NCBI RefSeq assembly: GCF_030849025.1
Contig: NZ_CP118224.1
Span: forward strand, 1,038,001-1,102,000
Source of the DNA: Oceanimonas pelagia
Lineage (GTDB): Bacteria; Pseudomonadota; Gammaproteobacteria; Enterobacterales; Aeromonadaceae
Direction: 5' to 3'
Length of the DNA: 64,000 nt
The notes under the pieces were generated by a model that ran no database searches, was not told the origin of the DNA, and saw only the letters and a list, made by a program, of their open reading frames with translations. Positions 16,637 through 24,714 of this stretch are shown in pieces. Position 1 is the first letter of the stretch. Each line of letters starts with the position of its first letter. A program made the translations under genes and the position numbers.

Positions 16637-17551
16637 TTATGCGGCCTGTTTAATGGCTTCAATCAGGTGCTTGGCAGCCAGCGGCGCCACGGCGTTGCCG
16701 GCCATGTGCACGGTGAGGCGGTGGTTGTTGGGGCGCTGGATCCATGCCGGGAAGCTCATGGCGGCCAGATTCTCGTCAGCGCTGAGCATGCGCATACGGT
16801 CACCGTCTACCACGGCCCAGCGGTCACGGGTGGTAATGGTGCCAATGGGCCGGCCAGCATCCCGCCCACTCTTAGTATTCCCGTAGTAGCTCATGACAAA
16901 GCGGTCGCCGTACTGAGCCCGGCCGTTGGCGACCCGTTCGAGCGTTGCAGCCGCCCGGCCTGGCTTGTCGATGGCTGACCAGCGCCCGCCCTCCCAGTCG
17001 ATGAACGAGCTGGCCGGCACATGGTCGAGTTTTGGCAGGTTAAGCCTGAGCGGCGCCTTTGAGCGGCTGGCCACGATAAACAGCCGCACCCGGTTTTGCG
17101 GCACACCCAGATCCGCGGCGTCCACCACGTGAGGTGCCAGGCTGTAACCCAGCGCATTCATGGCTGCTTCCCATGCCGGGAACAGGGTCCAGTCCACAAA
17201 TTCCGGTACGTTCTCGACCAGCGCGAACTCGGGCCGGTGATACTCGGCGGCGGACACCACGGCCCAGGCGGTGGAGCGGCTGGCGTCATGCTCCGGGTTG
17301 CCGTTGGCCTTGCCCCGGGCTTTGGAATGGCCCTGGCAGCAGGGCGACGCAAGCAACAGGTCGTGGGCCGGCACCTGTGACCAGTCGGCCTGATGCAAGT
17401 CCTGGCAGGCGTGAGCGGTGTCGGGGTGGTTGACGCTATGCCAGTGCACAGCGTCGGGCCAGTGGTTGGCCGCCCATAATACGTTGGCGCCGGCCATGCG
17501 GGCGCCCGTAGAAAAGCCGCCGAAGCCGGCGAACAAATCAATGCAGTTCAT
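16637..17551 (-). CDS. DNA (cytosine-5-)-methyltransferase
   Basis: A 304-aa C5 methyltransferase that would transfer a methyl group from SAM to cytosine in DNA. The motifs appear in order: I, CIDLFAGFGGFSTGARMAG; IV, ASPCCQGHSKARGK with the catalytic Cys of the PC pair; VI, ALVENVPEF; VIII, QNRVRLFIVASR; X, HMAGNAVAPLAAKHLIEAI. No restriction endonuclease gene is adjacent, so self-protection against host restriction is the likely role. The start ATG 17551 follows the AGAGGACCAA element. It is one of three DNA methyltransferases in this arm. Confidence 0.93.
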   Translation of the reverse strand: MNCIDLFAGFGGFSTGARMAGANVLWAANHWPDAVHWHSVNHPDTAHACQDLHQADWSQVPAHDLLLASPCCQGHSKARGKANGNPEHDASRSTAWAVVSAAEYHRPEFALVENVPEFVDWTLFPAWEAAMNALGYSLAPHVVDAADLGVPQNRVRLFIVASRSKAPLRLNLPKLDHVPASSFIDWEGGRWSAIDKPGRAAATLERVANGRAQYGDRFVMSYYGNTKSGRDAGRPIGTITTRDRWAVVDGDRMRMLSADENLAAMSFPAWIQRPNNHRLTVHMAGNAVAPLAAKHLIEAIKQAA

Positions 17552-17565
17552 GTTGGTCCTCTTTA

Positions 17566-17757
17566 TCAGCCGAATATGGCCAGGGATACAGCGATGGGAA
17601 TGATGATGAAGGCGAGGGCGACGCAGTAAACGGTGCGCGACCTTACCCTGGTTCTCTTTTTATTGGTGACGTGCCCGCACATGCAGCAGCGGACGATGCC
17701 GTCAGGTCCGCGGTGGTGCTCGTGCGGGCAAAGCGCCTGCTCCAGCCAGTGGGTCAT
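17566..17757 (-). CDS. Zinc-ribbon protein with one C-terminal membrane helix
   Basis: 63 aa: MTHWLEQALCPHEHHRG, then CCMCGHV forming a likely Cys/His zinc site, and a single hydrophobic helix at the end (VYCVALAFIIIPIAVSLAIF). Its ATG overlaps the stop of the upstream gene (TAATG). A small membrane-anchored zinc protein; function unknown. Confidence 0.65.
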   Translation of the reverse strand: MTHWLEQALCPHEHHRGPDGIVRCCMCGHVTNKKRTRVRSRTVYCVALAFIIIPIAVSLAIFG

Positions 17758-18833
17758 TATCTCGAGACTCCCATCTCGGTGGCGTCCTTCAGTGCCTGCT
17801 CGCACTCCCGGTAGGTGGCTTCACCCATCACCGGGCCGCAATCCGGGCAGCCTCGGCGGGGGCGGTTGCCTTCGGCCAGGCAGACTTTGCGGCCCCACAG
17901 GCAAACCGGGCCGTTTTCGGTGTCATGCAGGGTCAGCAGGAACCAGCCGCTGCCTTCGGGGGCGCTTGGAGTCCAGTGGTTTAACGAGCCGTCACGGTCA
18001 TAGGCCTCCCATACCGATTCGTCGGCGTCGTTTTCCATTCTGCTCCACAGGTACTGGATGCCCATACTGTTGAGCCAATGGTGCCAGCCATCAATGCTGG
18101 TTCCTTCGTCTAAAAAATCCTCCGGCAGGGCGGGGTGCAGGTAACTTCCGCCCGCGGCCCTGATCACCTCCACCGGCTCAAGCGCGCCCCGGCGGATCCG
18201 GTTGGTGACGTCTCCCTTGGTGAGGCGAACCGAGTGACGCATCATGTGAAGGATGTGCTTTTCATCCTTGCTTTCTATCGCCTCTCGAATGTATTCCATC
18301 AACTCGGGTGGTGCCTTGTCGGGGTATTCCGGCTCCACCTCAACCGCCCTGATGCAGCGCTCCATTTCCTCCTTGACCGCCTCGGCAACCCGGTGGCTTT
18401 CGCGGTATTCAACCCCCTCCGAGAAGGGCAGCAGCCACTCCTCGAACCGGCCGCCGGCCATCAGCTCACCCCAGGGAGCAATCTCCCCGTTGCCATGCAG
18501 GCCGGCCACGCCGGCGCTCTCGGCGGTCAGGCTTCCGATGGCGCCTTTCATGCGGCGGTTGTGCTCCACCAGGTTGGCGGCGGCCTCCATGATCAGGTAG
18601 TCGCGGCCCTGGTGCGGCTCGGCCGGCACCTGCAGGATCTGGCCGATATGATCAAGCATCTGCTGGTACTCACCGGCCACGTCGGTGGCGCATTCCAGCT
18701 TCTGGGCCAGCTCGTCGCGCTCGGCCAGGATGGCGGCGGCGTCTTCGGCCATCTGGTGATCAATGAACTCGGCAATAACGGTTTCACCGGAGTACAGCTT
18801 GCCCTCCAGCACATGGGTGACGGATAAAGTCAT
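17757..18833 (-). CDS. Large early phage protein, Ead/Ea22-like with DUF551-like C-terminus
   Basis: A 358-aa protein. The N-terminal ~70 residues contain a coiled coil (AAAILAERDELAQKLECA), the middle is rich in Glu and Met, and the C-terminal part (VWEAYDRDGSLNHWTP, then GWFLLTLHDTENGPVCLW) resembles the DUF551 domain of lambdoid Ead-type proteins. CLAEGNRPRRGCPDCGPVM adds a possible metal site. Its role in phage biology is unknown. The start ATG 18833 follows AGAGGACCAA. Confidence 0.75.
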   Translation of the reverse strand: MTLSVTHVLEGKLYSGETVIAEFIDHQMAEDAAAILAERDELAQKLECATDVAGEYQQMLDHIGQILQVPAEPHQGRDYLIMEAAANLVEHNRRMKGAIGSLTAESAGVAGLHGNGEIAPWGELMAGGRFEEWLLPFSEGVEYRESHRVAEAVKEEMERCIRAVEVEPEYPDKAPPELMEYIREAIESKDEKHILHMMRHSVRLTKGDVTNRIRRGALEPVEVIRAAGGSYLHPALPEDFLDEGTSIDGWHHWLNSMGIQYLWSRMENDADESVWEAYDRDGSLNHWTPSAPEGSGWFLLTLHDTENGPVCLWGRKVCLAEGNRPRRGCPDCGPVMGEATYRECEQALKDATEMGVSR

Positions 18834-18866
18834 GATTGGTCCTCTTGGGGTGTTGCGGTAGAAGGT

Positions 18867-19112
18867 TTAGATTGCGGTTTCGCTGGTGGCGGACTGCTGT
18901 GCGAGCTGCATGTCCAGCTCATCCCGCTCGGCGGTCATGTCATCCAGCTGCGCCTGCAGATTACGATTGGCTTTCTCCAGCGCCTGGCAGTGGCGCCAGA
19001 GCTTTACCTCCAGCCGTGTAGCGTTGCGGATAACAGCGCCGGTTTCGGCGTGCACAACATGATGCAGGCTGCCGGCGTGGGGGCCACCGTAGGGTCTCAA
19101 GGTGTAGATCAC
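18867..19112 (-). CDS. Small phage protein with coiled coil
   Basis: An 81-aa product from GTG 19112, which overlaps the stop of the methyltransferase gene (GTGA). The C-terminal half is a predicted coiled coil (NLQAQLDDMTAERDELDMQL). The longer frame upstream is ignored because it lies entirely inside the methyltransferase. Function unknown. Confidence 0.6.
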   Translation of the reverse strand: MIYTLRPYGGPHAGSLHHVVHAETGAVIRNATRLEVKLWRHCQALEKANRNLQAQLDDMTAERDELDMQLAQQSATSETAI

Positions 19113-19651
19113 TTGGCCTCCTGTGTGCGGCCTGGCTTCATGAAAACCAGCCAATGCGTGAGGCCTCCGCGCCCGGAAACCTGGCCGAACAGCGGCTGCT
19201 CTGGGGTGAGGGCAAGAACTTCCTTCAGCTTGACGTGGGTTTCGTTCCACTTGAACACCAGAACTCCGTGTGGCTCCAGTACGCGGAAGCACTCAGCAAA
19301 GCCCAGGCGCAAGTCTTCACGCCAGTTGTCCGACAGCTTTCCGTACTTTGCTGCCAGCCATGACTTGGGACCGGCCCGCTCCAGGTGTGGCGGGTCGAAT
19401 GCGACCAGCTTGAATGCCCCGTCGGGAAACGGCAGGTCGCGAAAGTCGAGCATTACGTCAGGTTCAATGCGCAAGGTTCTTGTGCCGTCCGCTTTGCCGT
19501 GGCTCCTGTCGGTGACTGTAATCACCTCGTGTCGCTGGTCACCGAAAATCACATTCGGGTTTTGACGGTCAAACCACATCATTCGTGAGCCGCAGCAGGG
19601 ATCCAGCACCGAGGGCTGCAGCAATTGTGGATTCTCTGAAGCCTCACTCAT
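19109..19651 (-). CDS. Class I SAM-dependent methyltransferase (phage type)
   Basis: A 180-aa protein resembling phage DNA methyltransferases. SVLDPCCGSRMMWFDRQ is a motif I-like SAM site. LVAFDPPHLERAG gives a DPPH catalytic-type motif in the position of DPPY/DPPW of N6-adenine or N4-cytosine enzymes. LEPHGVLVFKWNETH is a late core strand. The DPPH variant leaves the target base open, and a non-DNA substrate cannot be excluded. It overlaps both neighbours by 4 bp. Confidence 0.8.
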   Translation of the reverse strand: MSEASENPQLLQPSVLDPCCGSRMMWFDRQNPNVIFGDQRHEVITVTDRSHGKADGTRTLRIEPDVMLDFRDLPFPDGAFKLVAFDPPHLERAGPKSWLAAKYGKLSDNWREDLRLGFAECFRVLEPHGVLVFKWNETHVKLKEVLALTPEQPLFGQVSGRGGLTHWLVFMKPGRTQEAK

Positions 19652-20208
19652 TGGGCCTCCTTGCGCAGGTGGTCAGCGTGATCCATCAGCTCGTAATAAC
19701 AAATTCTCCCATTCGAGGAGACATTGATTCGGCTCATAGCGTCTTCAATGGCTCTGGCCTTAACCTCAGCCAGGCTGGCGACAGGGCGGCGACGAGTTAC
19801 CTGTAACGTCTCCCAGGGTGTCTGGTGGTCATAGCGCATAGAGCCGTCATCAGGGCCCTGGGTGTTGTGCCTGTCTATCAGATCGGCCAACTCGGTAGCA
19901 CATCTTCCGGCATGTAAGGCCAGTTCTGTTGCGTGCGCCGCCAGCTCGTCCCGTTCCTGTCTCAATTTCTCGCATTCTTGAGATAGCGAACTAATCCGCT
20001 TTGCCCCATCCATAAGCGCGTTGTACTCACCGCCATCTTCTTCTTTTGCTGTGGCAATAAAAGACAGCGCTCGGATTATCAATTCATTGCTGGATTCACC
20101 TTCTTTGCTCACTCCGGCCTCCATTTCAGCTTGTTGTTGTTCCAGCGCCTCCCGGCCTACCGGATCCAGGCGCTCGATGATGCGATCTATGTGCCCTGGT
20201 GTGCTCAC
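19648..20208 (-). CDS. Ead-like early phage protein
   Basis: 186 aa. It has a central coiled coil (SLSQECEKLRQERDELAAHA) and a C-terminal segment (ARAIEDAMSRINVSSNGRI) often found in lambdoid ead/Ea22-family proteins. Overlaps of 4 bp on both sides place it firmly in the operon. No enzymatic motif is visible. Confidence 0.65.
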   Translation of the reverse strand: MSTPGHIDRIIERLDPVGREALEQQQAEMEAGVSKEGESSNELIIRALSFIATAKEEDGGEYNALMDGAKRISSLSQECEKLRQERDELAAHATELALHAGRCATELADLIDRHNTQGPDDGSMRYDHQTPWETLQVTRRRPVASLAEVKARAIEDAMSRINVSSNGRICYYELMDHADHLRKEAQ

Positions 20209-20753
20209 GCTGCGGCCTCCTGCGGCTTGGTGACGATGCCCAGCCGGACGCCCTCGTCACGGATGGCTGTCATGTCCTCGGTGCTGTAGCCCCAGATATG
20301 GCCGCCGCTCAGGCGGGTATGGGTGAAGTACCCCGGGTTGAACTGATGACCGAGTCGGATGTAATCGCGCAGCACCTCTACCACGCCGCGCAGGGTGCCG
20401 CCGCTGGTAAAGCCGCGCCACTTTCGTTCGGTATGGGTATAGATGCGGCGCCGGCTGTAGTAGTCAACGAACCACACCCGGCCACGGGCGTCCTGCTCCA
20501 GGGTGGCGTAGTGGCCATCGTGGAAAAAGAAACGGCGACCGTGGTCGCCGATAAATCTGAGCCATTCATTGGCCTTGTCCGCCCGCTCGCTGGGGGCCGG
20601 GTCGGGCAGCTCATAGAAGCTGTCGCAGCCACACTTGGGGCAAACCAGGGTGGTGATTTCCAGCTTGTCCATTTTCTCGGTGGTGCGGTTCTTTTCGTCA
20701 TCGGTGCCGGTCCAGCGACAGTGCCGGCGGCTGCATTCGTATCGCTTGGTCAT
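20205..20753 (-). CDS. Zinc-ribbon phage protein, unknown
   Basis: 182 aa with a likely zinc ribbon near the N-terminus: YECSRRHCRW and TTLVCPKCGCDSFYEL. The remainder is aromatic and basic (RRFFFHDGHYATLEQD). It may bind nucleic acid, but I do not recognise the family. It overlaps both neighbours by 4 bp. Confidence 0.65.
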   Translation of the reverse strand: MTKRYECSRRHCRWTGTDDEKNRTTEKMDKLEITTLVCPKCGCDSFYELPDPAPSERADKANEWLRFIGDHGRRFFFHDGHYATLEQDARGRVWFVDYYSRRRIYTHTERKWRGFTSGGTLRGVVEVLRDYIRLGHQFNPGYFTHTRLSGGHIWGYSTEDMTAIRDEGVRLGIVTKPQEAAA

Positions 20754-21067
20754 GGATTATCGGCCTCCAGTTCGGGTATGAGTCCGGCAAACATCCTCAG
20801 ATTTCGCTTGAGTCGCTCTTCGCCGGTAAAGTTCAGTTCGTGCAGGTCTTCATCGGGAGCCAGCATGATGTGGGATACATCAATGTCCCGAATATCGCGA
20901 CCGATAGCCGCCTCGTCACCGTTAAATCCTCGGAACCAGGCGTTGCCGTTGGGGTACATGCAGCGCAGCTCTTCGCCGCTGTGCAGGCGAATGTGATAGA
21001 CGTCCTTATACCGGCCGCCGTCGTATTCAAACCAGATGCCGATTTGGCTGGGGTGGTGGTTCAGCAT
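20750..21067 (-). CDS. Hypothetical phage protein
   Basis: 105 aa, starting MLNHHPSQIGIWFEYDGGRY. It looks like a compact beta-rich domain (HIRLHSGEELRCMYPNGNAW) with an acidic linker. No motif recognised. It overlaps both neighbours by 4-7 bp in the operon. Confidence 0.6.
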   Translation of the reverse strand: MLNHHPSQIGIWFEYDGGRYKDVYHIRLHSGEELRCMYPNGNAWFRGFNGDEAAIGRDIRDIDVSHIMLAPDEDLHELNFTGEERLKRNLRMFAGLIPELEADNP

Positions 21068-21708
21068 GTTGCTTGCTCCTTCAGCTTGGCGTCCTCAAAC
21101 CGGACAATGCTCCGGCGGTGCCCGGTTTGCTCGTCCGGGCCGTCGTCATGCAGTTTGACCAGGTAGCAGCCGGGGGAGTGGTGACAGGCAACGTCGGTGA
21201 TCACGCCAATGTTCAGCTCGGTGCCCACCGGCAGCGGCGGCTGAATGTTGTGCTCTGCCAGCCACGCCCGCTCTGCTTCTTTGAGTGCGCCACTGACGAA
21301 GGCGCCCATGCACCCCAGGTCATCCACCAGCACGCTGTTGACGTGCCAGCCGTGGTTGTCGTCCAGCGACTTGGCCAGCTCGTAGCTGTCCATATGGTGA
21401 CGGTAGCAGCAGGTCAGGTGTTCAATGGCTTCGTCTTTGCTTACGCCGATCTCATCGAGCGGAAAGTAGGGCTGGCTTACCAGCTTCTCGGCGGCGGCCT
21501 TGATCATGTCAGGGGTGAGGGTGGGGCGGGGCGGGTTGAACATGGGTGCCTCCTGGCATTCATTGGATTTGTGTTTGGCCTTGCAGGACTTTGAGCAGAA
21601 GCGGCCCCAGCCGCGTTTTACATCTGCTGCGCGCACCTGCATGGGCTTGCTGCAGGTTGCGCAGGGGCGCTCTACCTTGGCGCCCCGGGTGGGTTTCTTA
21701 GGCTGCAT
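21061..21708 (-). CDS. Phage protein with N-terminal treble-clef-like zinc motif
   Basis: 215 aa. The N-terminus CATCSKPMQVRAADVKRGWG, followed by RFCSKSCKAKHKS, has the four-cysteine spacing of a small treble-clef zinc finger. The rest contains no recognised motif; an internal ATG before FNPPRPTLTPDMIKA could start a shorter product. It overlaps its neighbours by 7-11 bp. A nucleic-acid-binding role is a guess. Confidence 0.6.
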   Translation of the reverse strand: MQPKKPTRGAKVERPCATCSKPMQVRAADVKRGWGRFCSKSCKAKHKSNECQEAPMFNPPRPTLTPDMIKAAAEKLVSQPYFPLDEIGVSKDEAIEHLTCCYRHHMDSYELAKSLDDNHGWHVNSVLVDDLGCMGAFVSGALKEAERAWLAEHNIQPPLPVGTELNIGVITDVACHHSPGCYLVKLHDDGPDEQTGHRRSIVRFEDAKLKEQATC

Positions 21709-22252
21709 CTTCCTGGCCCTTCAGGTACTGGCGTAGTCCATCCTGAACCGTGCGGATCAGCAGACAAAGGCGCTCATAGTAGGGGTTGGGTTTCTGGGGA
21801 ATATCCCATTCGTAAAAGCTGCACTCGAAAAGCAGTTCGCAAAGGTCACGCTCGTAACTAATGAGGAAGTGCCTGTGCGCCAGATCTTCAAGGCCAATGC
21901 TGTCATCCCACAACAGGCGGGCGTCCTCCGCGCTCAGGTCTTCCGGGCGCTGCCGGCGAACACGAAGAATGGCCTGTTTGCAGGCGAGCTCTACGGCGTC
22001 TTCATCGTTTACTTCATCCCGGATGCTGCCCGCAAGGTTTCCCGCCAGATAGTGCTCGTCGCAGCTGACGAAGAACTGGGCGATGTTCCTACTACCCATA
22101 GCCGGCCAGAAGCTGGCCCAGCTTTGCCCGAAGCTCTCGATGATAATTTTGCCGCGGCCGGGCCCCATGTCTTCCAGGATGACGGTGACCGGATCCAGTT
22201 TCTCCAGCTCGGTCAGGCGGAGCTTGGTGACGCTGCTGACTTCCAGTTTCAT
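21698..22252 (-). CDS. Hypothetical phage protein
   Basis: 184 aa from ATG 22252 (MKLEVSSVTKLRLTELEKLD), which overlaps the stop of the upstream gene (ATGA) and is preferred over a longer frame reaching 22306. The N-terminal ~100 residues (GRGKIIIESFGQSWASFWPA) look like a domain seen in phage proteins of unknown role. The C-terminal half is helical. No function assigned. Confidence 0.65.
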   Translation of the reverse strand: MKLEVSSVTKLRLTELEKLDPVTVILEDMGPGRGKIIIESFGQSWASFWPAMGSRNIAQFFVSCDEHYLAGNLAGSIRDEVNDEDAVELACKQAILRVRRQRPEDLSAEDARLLWDDSIGLEDLAHRHFLISYERDLCELLFECSFYEWDIPQKPNPYYERLCLLIRTVQDGLRQYLKGQEDAA

Positions 22253-22629
22253 GATGCCTCCTTGGCGATCAGTGGCGCTTTGCCCGTAGCCCCGCAGCGC
22301 TGGCATGGCTCGTATCTGTTGCCGTCAATGTGGTCCCAGCCTGCCCAGGCCTTTCCGCTGCCTTGGCACACGGCGCAGTTGCCGGTGTCTCGCTCGTAGT
22401 CCAGCTTTGCCTGACGAGTTTCTGCCTCGGTCACGGCAGCGCGGTCCAGCTTTACGCCCTGCCATGAACGCCTGCCTTTGTTGGTGCCGGACTTGACGGT
22501 GTAGGGGATGCCGCCTTTAACAATCAGGTCGTTGGTGTCGCCTACTCGCTCCCACCCGGACATTGCCCAGCCAGCTGGGGCGGCCAGCTTCTTCCTGGCC
22601 GCCTCCTCAATGAAATTGAGCGGTTTCAT
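22249..22629 (-). CDS. DnaJ-type zinc-finger-like phage protein
   Basis: 126 aa. CAVCQGSGKAW and CQRCGATGKAP give the paired CxxCxGxG motif of DnaJ-type zinc fingers, near residues 84 and 110. There is no J domain, so it is not a chaperone. Phage proteins with this zinc fold often bind nucleic acid or protein partners. It overlaps its neighbours by 4 bp. Confidence 0.65.
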   Translation of the reverse strand: MKPLNFIEEAARKKLAAPAGWAMSGWERVGDTNDLIVKGGIPYTVKSGTNKGRRSWQGVKLDRAAVTEAETRQAKLDYERDTGNCAVCQGSGKAWAGWDHIDGNRYEPCQRCGATGKAPLIAKEAS

Positions 22630-22964
22630 GATGCCTCCTTGGCTTTGGCGATAGCGGCCCGCACGATCTTTGCGTTACGACTATCGGCTGATGCCGCGTA
22701 GTTAAGGCTCTCCAGTGCAGCTAGTAGCTCATCACGCTGCCGCTCCAATTCCAGCAGCTGATTGCCGAACGCCATGGCCAGCCCTTTTGTTTCCAGGTCT
22801 TCGGTGCTGAGCCCGTGGCAAGCGTTCCAGCAAGCGACCAGCCGGCGCTGGTTGTCAGGGTTGTGCGCCGTAGCTATATAGTCGGACTGATGATCAAGAA
22901 TGGCGCCGCAGGTGCAGTCACCATTCGCGCAGGTGTGCAGCAGGCCCTGGCTTAGTTTGGTCAT
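22626..22964 (-). CDS. Small early phage protein
   Basis: 112 aa with a Cys cluster near the start (CANGDCTCGAILD), a conserved-looking segment (NPDNQRRLVACWNACHGLS) often found in lambdoid Ead-type proteins, and a coiled-coil C-terminus (QLLELERQRDELLAALESL). Function unknown; embedded in the operon with 4-bp overlaps. Confidence 0.65.
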   Translation of the reverse strand: MTKLSQGLLHTCANGDCTCGAILDHQSDYIATAHNPDNQRRLVACWNACHGLSTEDLETKGLAMAFGNQLLELERQRDELLAALESLNYAASADSRNAKIVRAAIAKAKEAS

Positions 22965-23257
22965 GCCGCCTCCTTAACCTTCCAGCTCCTGGCCATGCGC
23001 TTGAAACGGTTGCCGCCCTGCTTGGGGCCGGTACCGCGACCAAGCAGGCGTCTCTCTACCTGCCGGCGGGAGTAGCCCGCGGTCATTACCGATGCGCGCT
23101 TGAAGCCGTGGCGCACCAGCACCATGGGTGGCTTGCGTTTGTGCGTCTGGCATATCATTTGATTGACGGCCATATCCATGGCAGTGAAGAAGCTGTCTGA
23201 TTTGTCGGTGGGTTTCATCCGACGAATGTACAGCTTGCCCTTGCGGTACTTGCTCAT
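22961..23257 (-). CDS. Small basic phage protein
   Basis: 98 aa, strongly basic (RKGKLYIRRMKPTDK and RLLGRGTGPKQGGNRFKRMA). A nucleic-acid-binding role is plausible from charge alone. It overlaps both neighbours by 4 bp. Family not recognised. Confidence 0.6.
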   Translation of the reverse strand: MSKYRKGKLYIRRMKPTDKSDSFFTAMDMAVNQMICQTHKRKPPMVLVRHGFKRASVMTAGYSRRQVERRLLGRGTGPKQGGNRFKRMARSWKVKEAA

Positions 23258-23772
23258 GCGGCTTTCTCCCTTTCTTCGCGCTCAGCCTGTTGGTACTCGC
23301 TGCCGGTTATCTCGGTGCAACCGGTAAGGGTGGCGGAGGTGGCCAAGTACAGGGTGCCGTTGTACTCGGTGATGGCTATGCCACACAGCAGGATGTTTCC
23401 CCAGTTGGTGCCCAGGGCTTGATAGAGCCCGTCCTTTGATACCGTGTCGGGCTCCGGCCAGTGTTGCTTAACTCTGGCTCTCAGCTCCTTGAGCTCGGCG
23501 CTGTGGCCGGTCAACCGGCTGCGAACCTTGCTGAGCCCCCCATAGTTCGGGTCCGGCCTGGTCCACAGGTGCCGGTCTTCCCGGACGTCGAAGCCGTTAA
23601 GGCGCATGCCATGGTAGCGGTACTCCCTGGCGCACTGGCCAATCACCGGCATGGCGTCAAACTCGTTGCAGCAGGCCTGGGCGCGGTCGCGCAGGTCGTG
23701 GGCGTCGGCCATCATTTTTTGGTAGGCGGCAATCACTGCCGGCTCGCTGGTTTTGTAGTATTTGGTGCTCAT
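23254..23772 (-). CDS. Hypothetical phage protein
   Basis: 172 aa. It begins with a Met/Lys-rich segment (STKYYKTSEPAVIAAYQKMM) and has two central cysteines. Parts such as LPNYGG-like DPNYGGLSKVRSR and GDLYxAL-like KDGLYQALGTNW recall phage proteins seen beside RdgC, but no function is known. It overlaps rdgC by 4 bp. Confidence 0.6.
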   Translation of the reverse strand: MSTKYYKTSEPAVIAAYQKMMADAHDLRDRAQACCNEFDAMPVIGQCAREYRYHGMRLNGFDVREDRHLWTRPDPNYGGLSKVRSRLTGHSAELKELRARVKQHWPEPDTVSKDGLYQALGTNWGNILLCGIAITEYNGTLYLATSATLTGCTEITGSEYQQAEREEREKAA

Positions 23773-24695
23773 GCTGCCTGCTCCTTGCCGTCACGTTCTT
23801 CCCCACCCATGGCCTCAATCAGATCGGCAATAAAACGGGTCAGCTCGCCGGTGATCAGGGTGAAGTCAGCGTCAAAGCGGGCGAGGACGTCTTCGGTGCC
23901 CACGTCGTCGTTCTGCTCGCGCAGCTCTTCCGAAAACTTCATGCGCTTGATGCTCATGTCGTCCTTCAGCACAAAGCTCAGGCTGTCGGCCCAGTTCAGG
24001 GCCAGGCTGGTGACCAGCTTGTCGGCATCGAGGTGGGCCTTCATTTCGTCATCCAGCAGGTTCTGCTGCTTGGCTCGGATAATGCCGCCATGCTCCAGCG
24101 CTGAGCGCAGTTCGGCCTCGTCCTCCAGGCTGAAGCCGGCCGGTGCCTGCTGCGCCTTCAGCCAGTCGGTCAGGGTCAGCTCGGGCGGGGTGGTCATGGC
24201 CAGCGGTACCACCGGTAGTGAGCCAATGCTCTTGCGCAGCAGGGCCAGCACATCTTCTGCGCGGCGGACGGAGCTGGCGTCCACGGCAATAAAGCCGGCA
24301 TCCGGGTTTATCCAGGCCATGGTCTGCTGAAAGCGACTGAAGGCGCGGGGCAACAGGCTGACGATCACCTCTTCCTTGATGGCGTCCTTCTCTTTTTTCT
24401 TCAGCGCCCGGCCTTCCTCGGCCTCCAGCGCTTCCACCTTCTCGGCTACTTCATCATTGACCACGGAGGTCGGCAGCATCTTTTCTTCCCGCTTGGCGCA
24501 GATCAGAATCTGCCGGCCGGCGATGTGGGTCAGGGTCTGGCCCTGTTTGCCCAGCGGGGATACCCAGCCGAACCGGGTTTGCTCCTGGCTGCCGCAGGGG
24601 GTGAAGGGCAGGGTGGCCAGTTGTTGCTCCAGCTCCTCGGCGGTCAGCTCAAAGGGGCAGGTGAAGCGGTAAATCATCAGGCTTTTGAAAATCAT
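23769..24695 (-). CDS. rdgC: Recombination-associated protein RdgC
   Basis: A 308-aa full-length RdgC. The family hallmarks are the N-terminus MIFKSLMIYRFTCPFELTAE, then FGWVSPLGKQG, VVNDEVAEKVEALEAEEGR and a late FSEELREQNDD. In bacteria RdgC forms a ring around duplex DNA and restrains RecA. Phage copies sit beside RecET-type genes, as here, and may steer repair toward the phage annealing route. The start ATG 24695 follows the AGAGGACCAA element. It could be a transferred host gene, but its position inside the operon makes it a phage gene now. Confidence 0.93.
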   Translation of the reverse strand: MIFKSLMIYRFTCPFELTAEELEQQLATLPFTPCGSQEQTRFGWVSPLGKQGQTLTHIAGRQILICAKREEKMLPTSVVNDEVAEKVEALEAEEGRALKKKEKDAIKEEVIVSLLPRAFSRFQQTMAWINPDAGFIAVDASSVRRAEDVLALLRKSIGSLPVVPLAMTTPPELTLTDWLKAQQAPAGFSLEDEAELRSALEHGGIIRAKQQNLLDDEMKAHLDADKLVTSLALNWADSLSFVLKDDMSIKRMKFSEELREQNDDVGTEDVLARFDADFTLITGELTRFIADLIEAMGGEERDGKEQAA

Positions 24696-24714
24696 GGGTT
24701 GGTCCTCTTGTTGG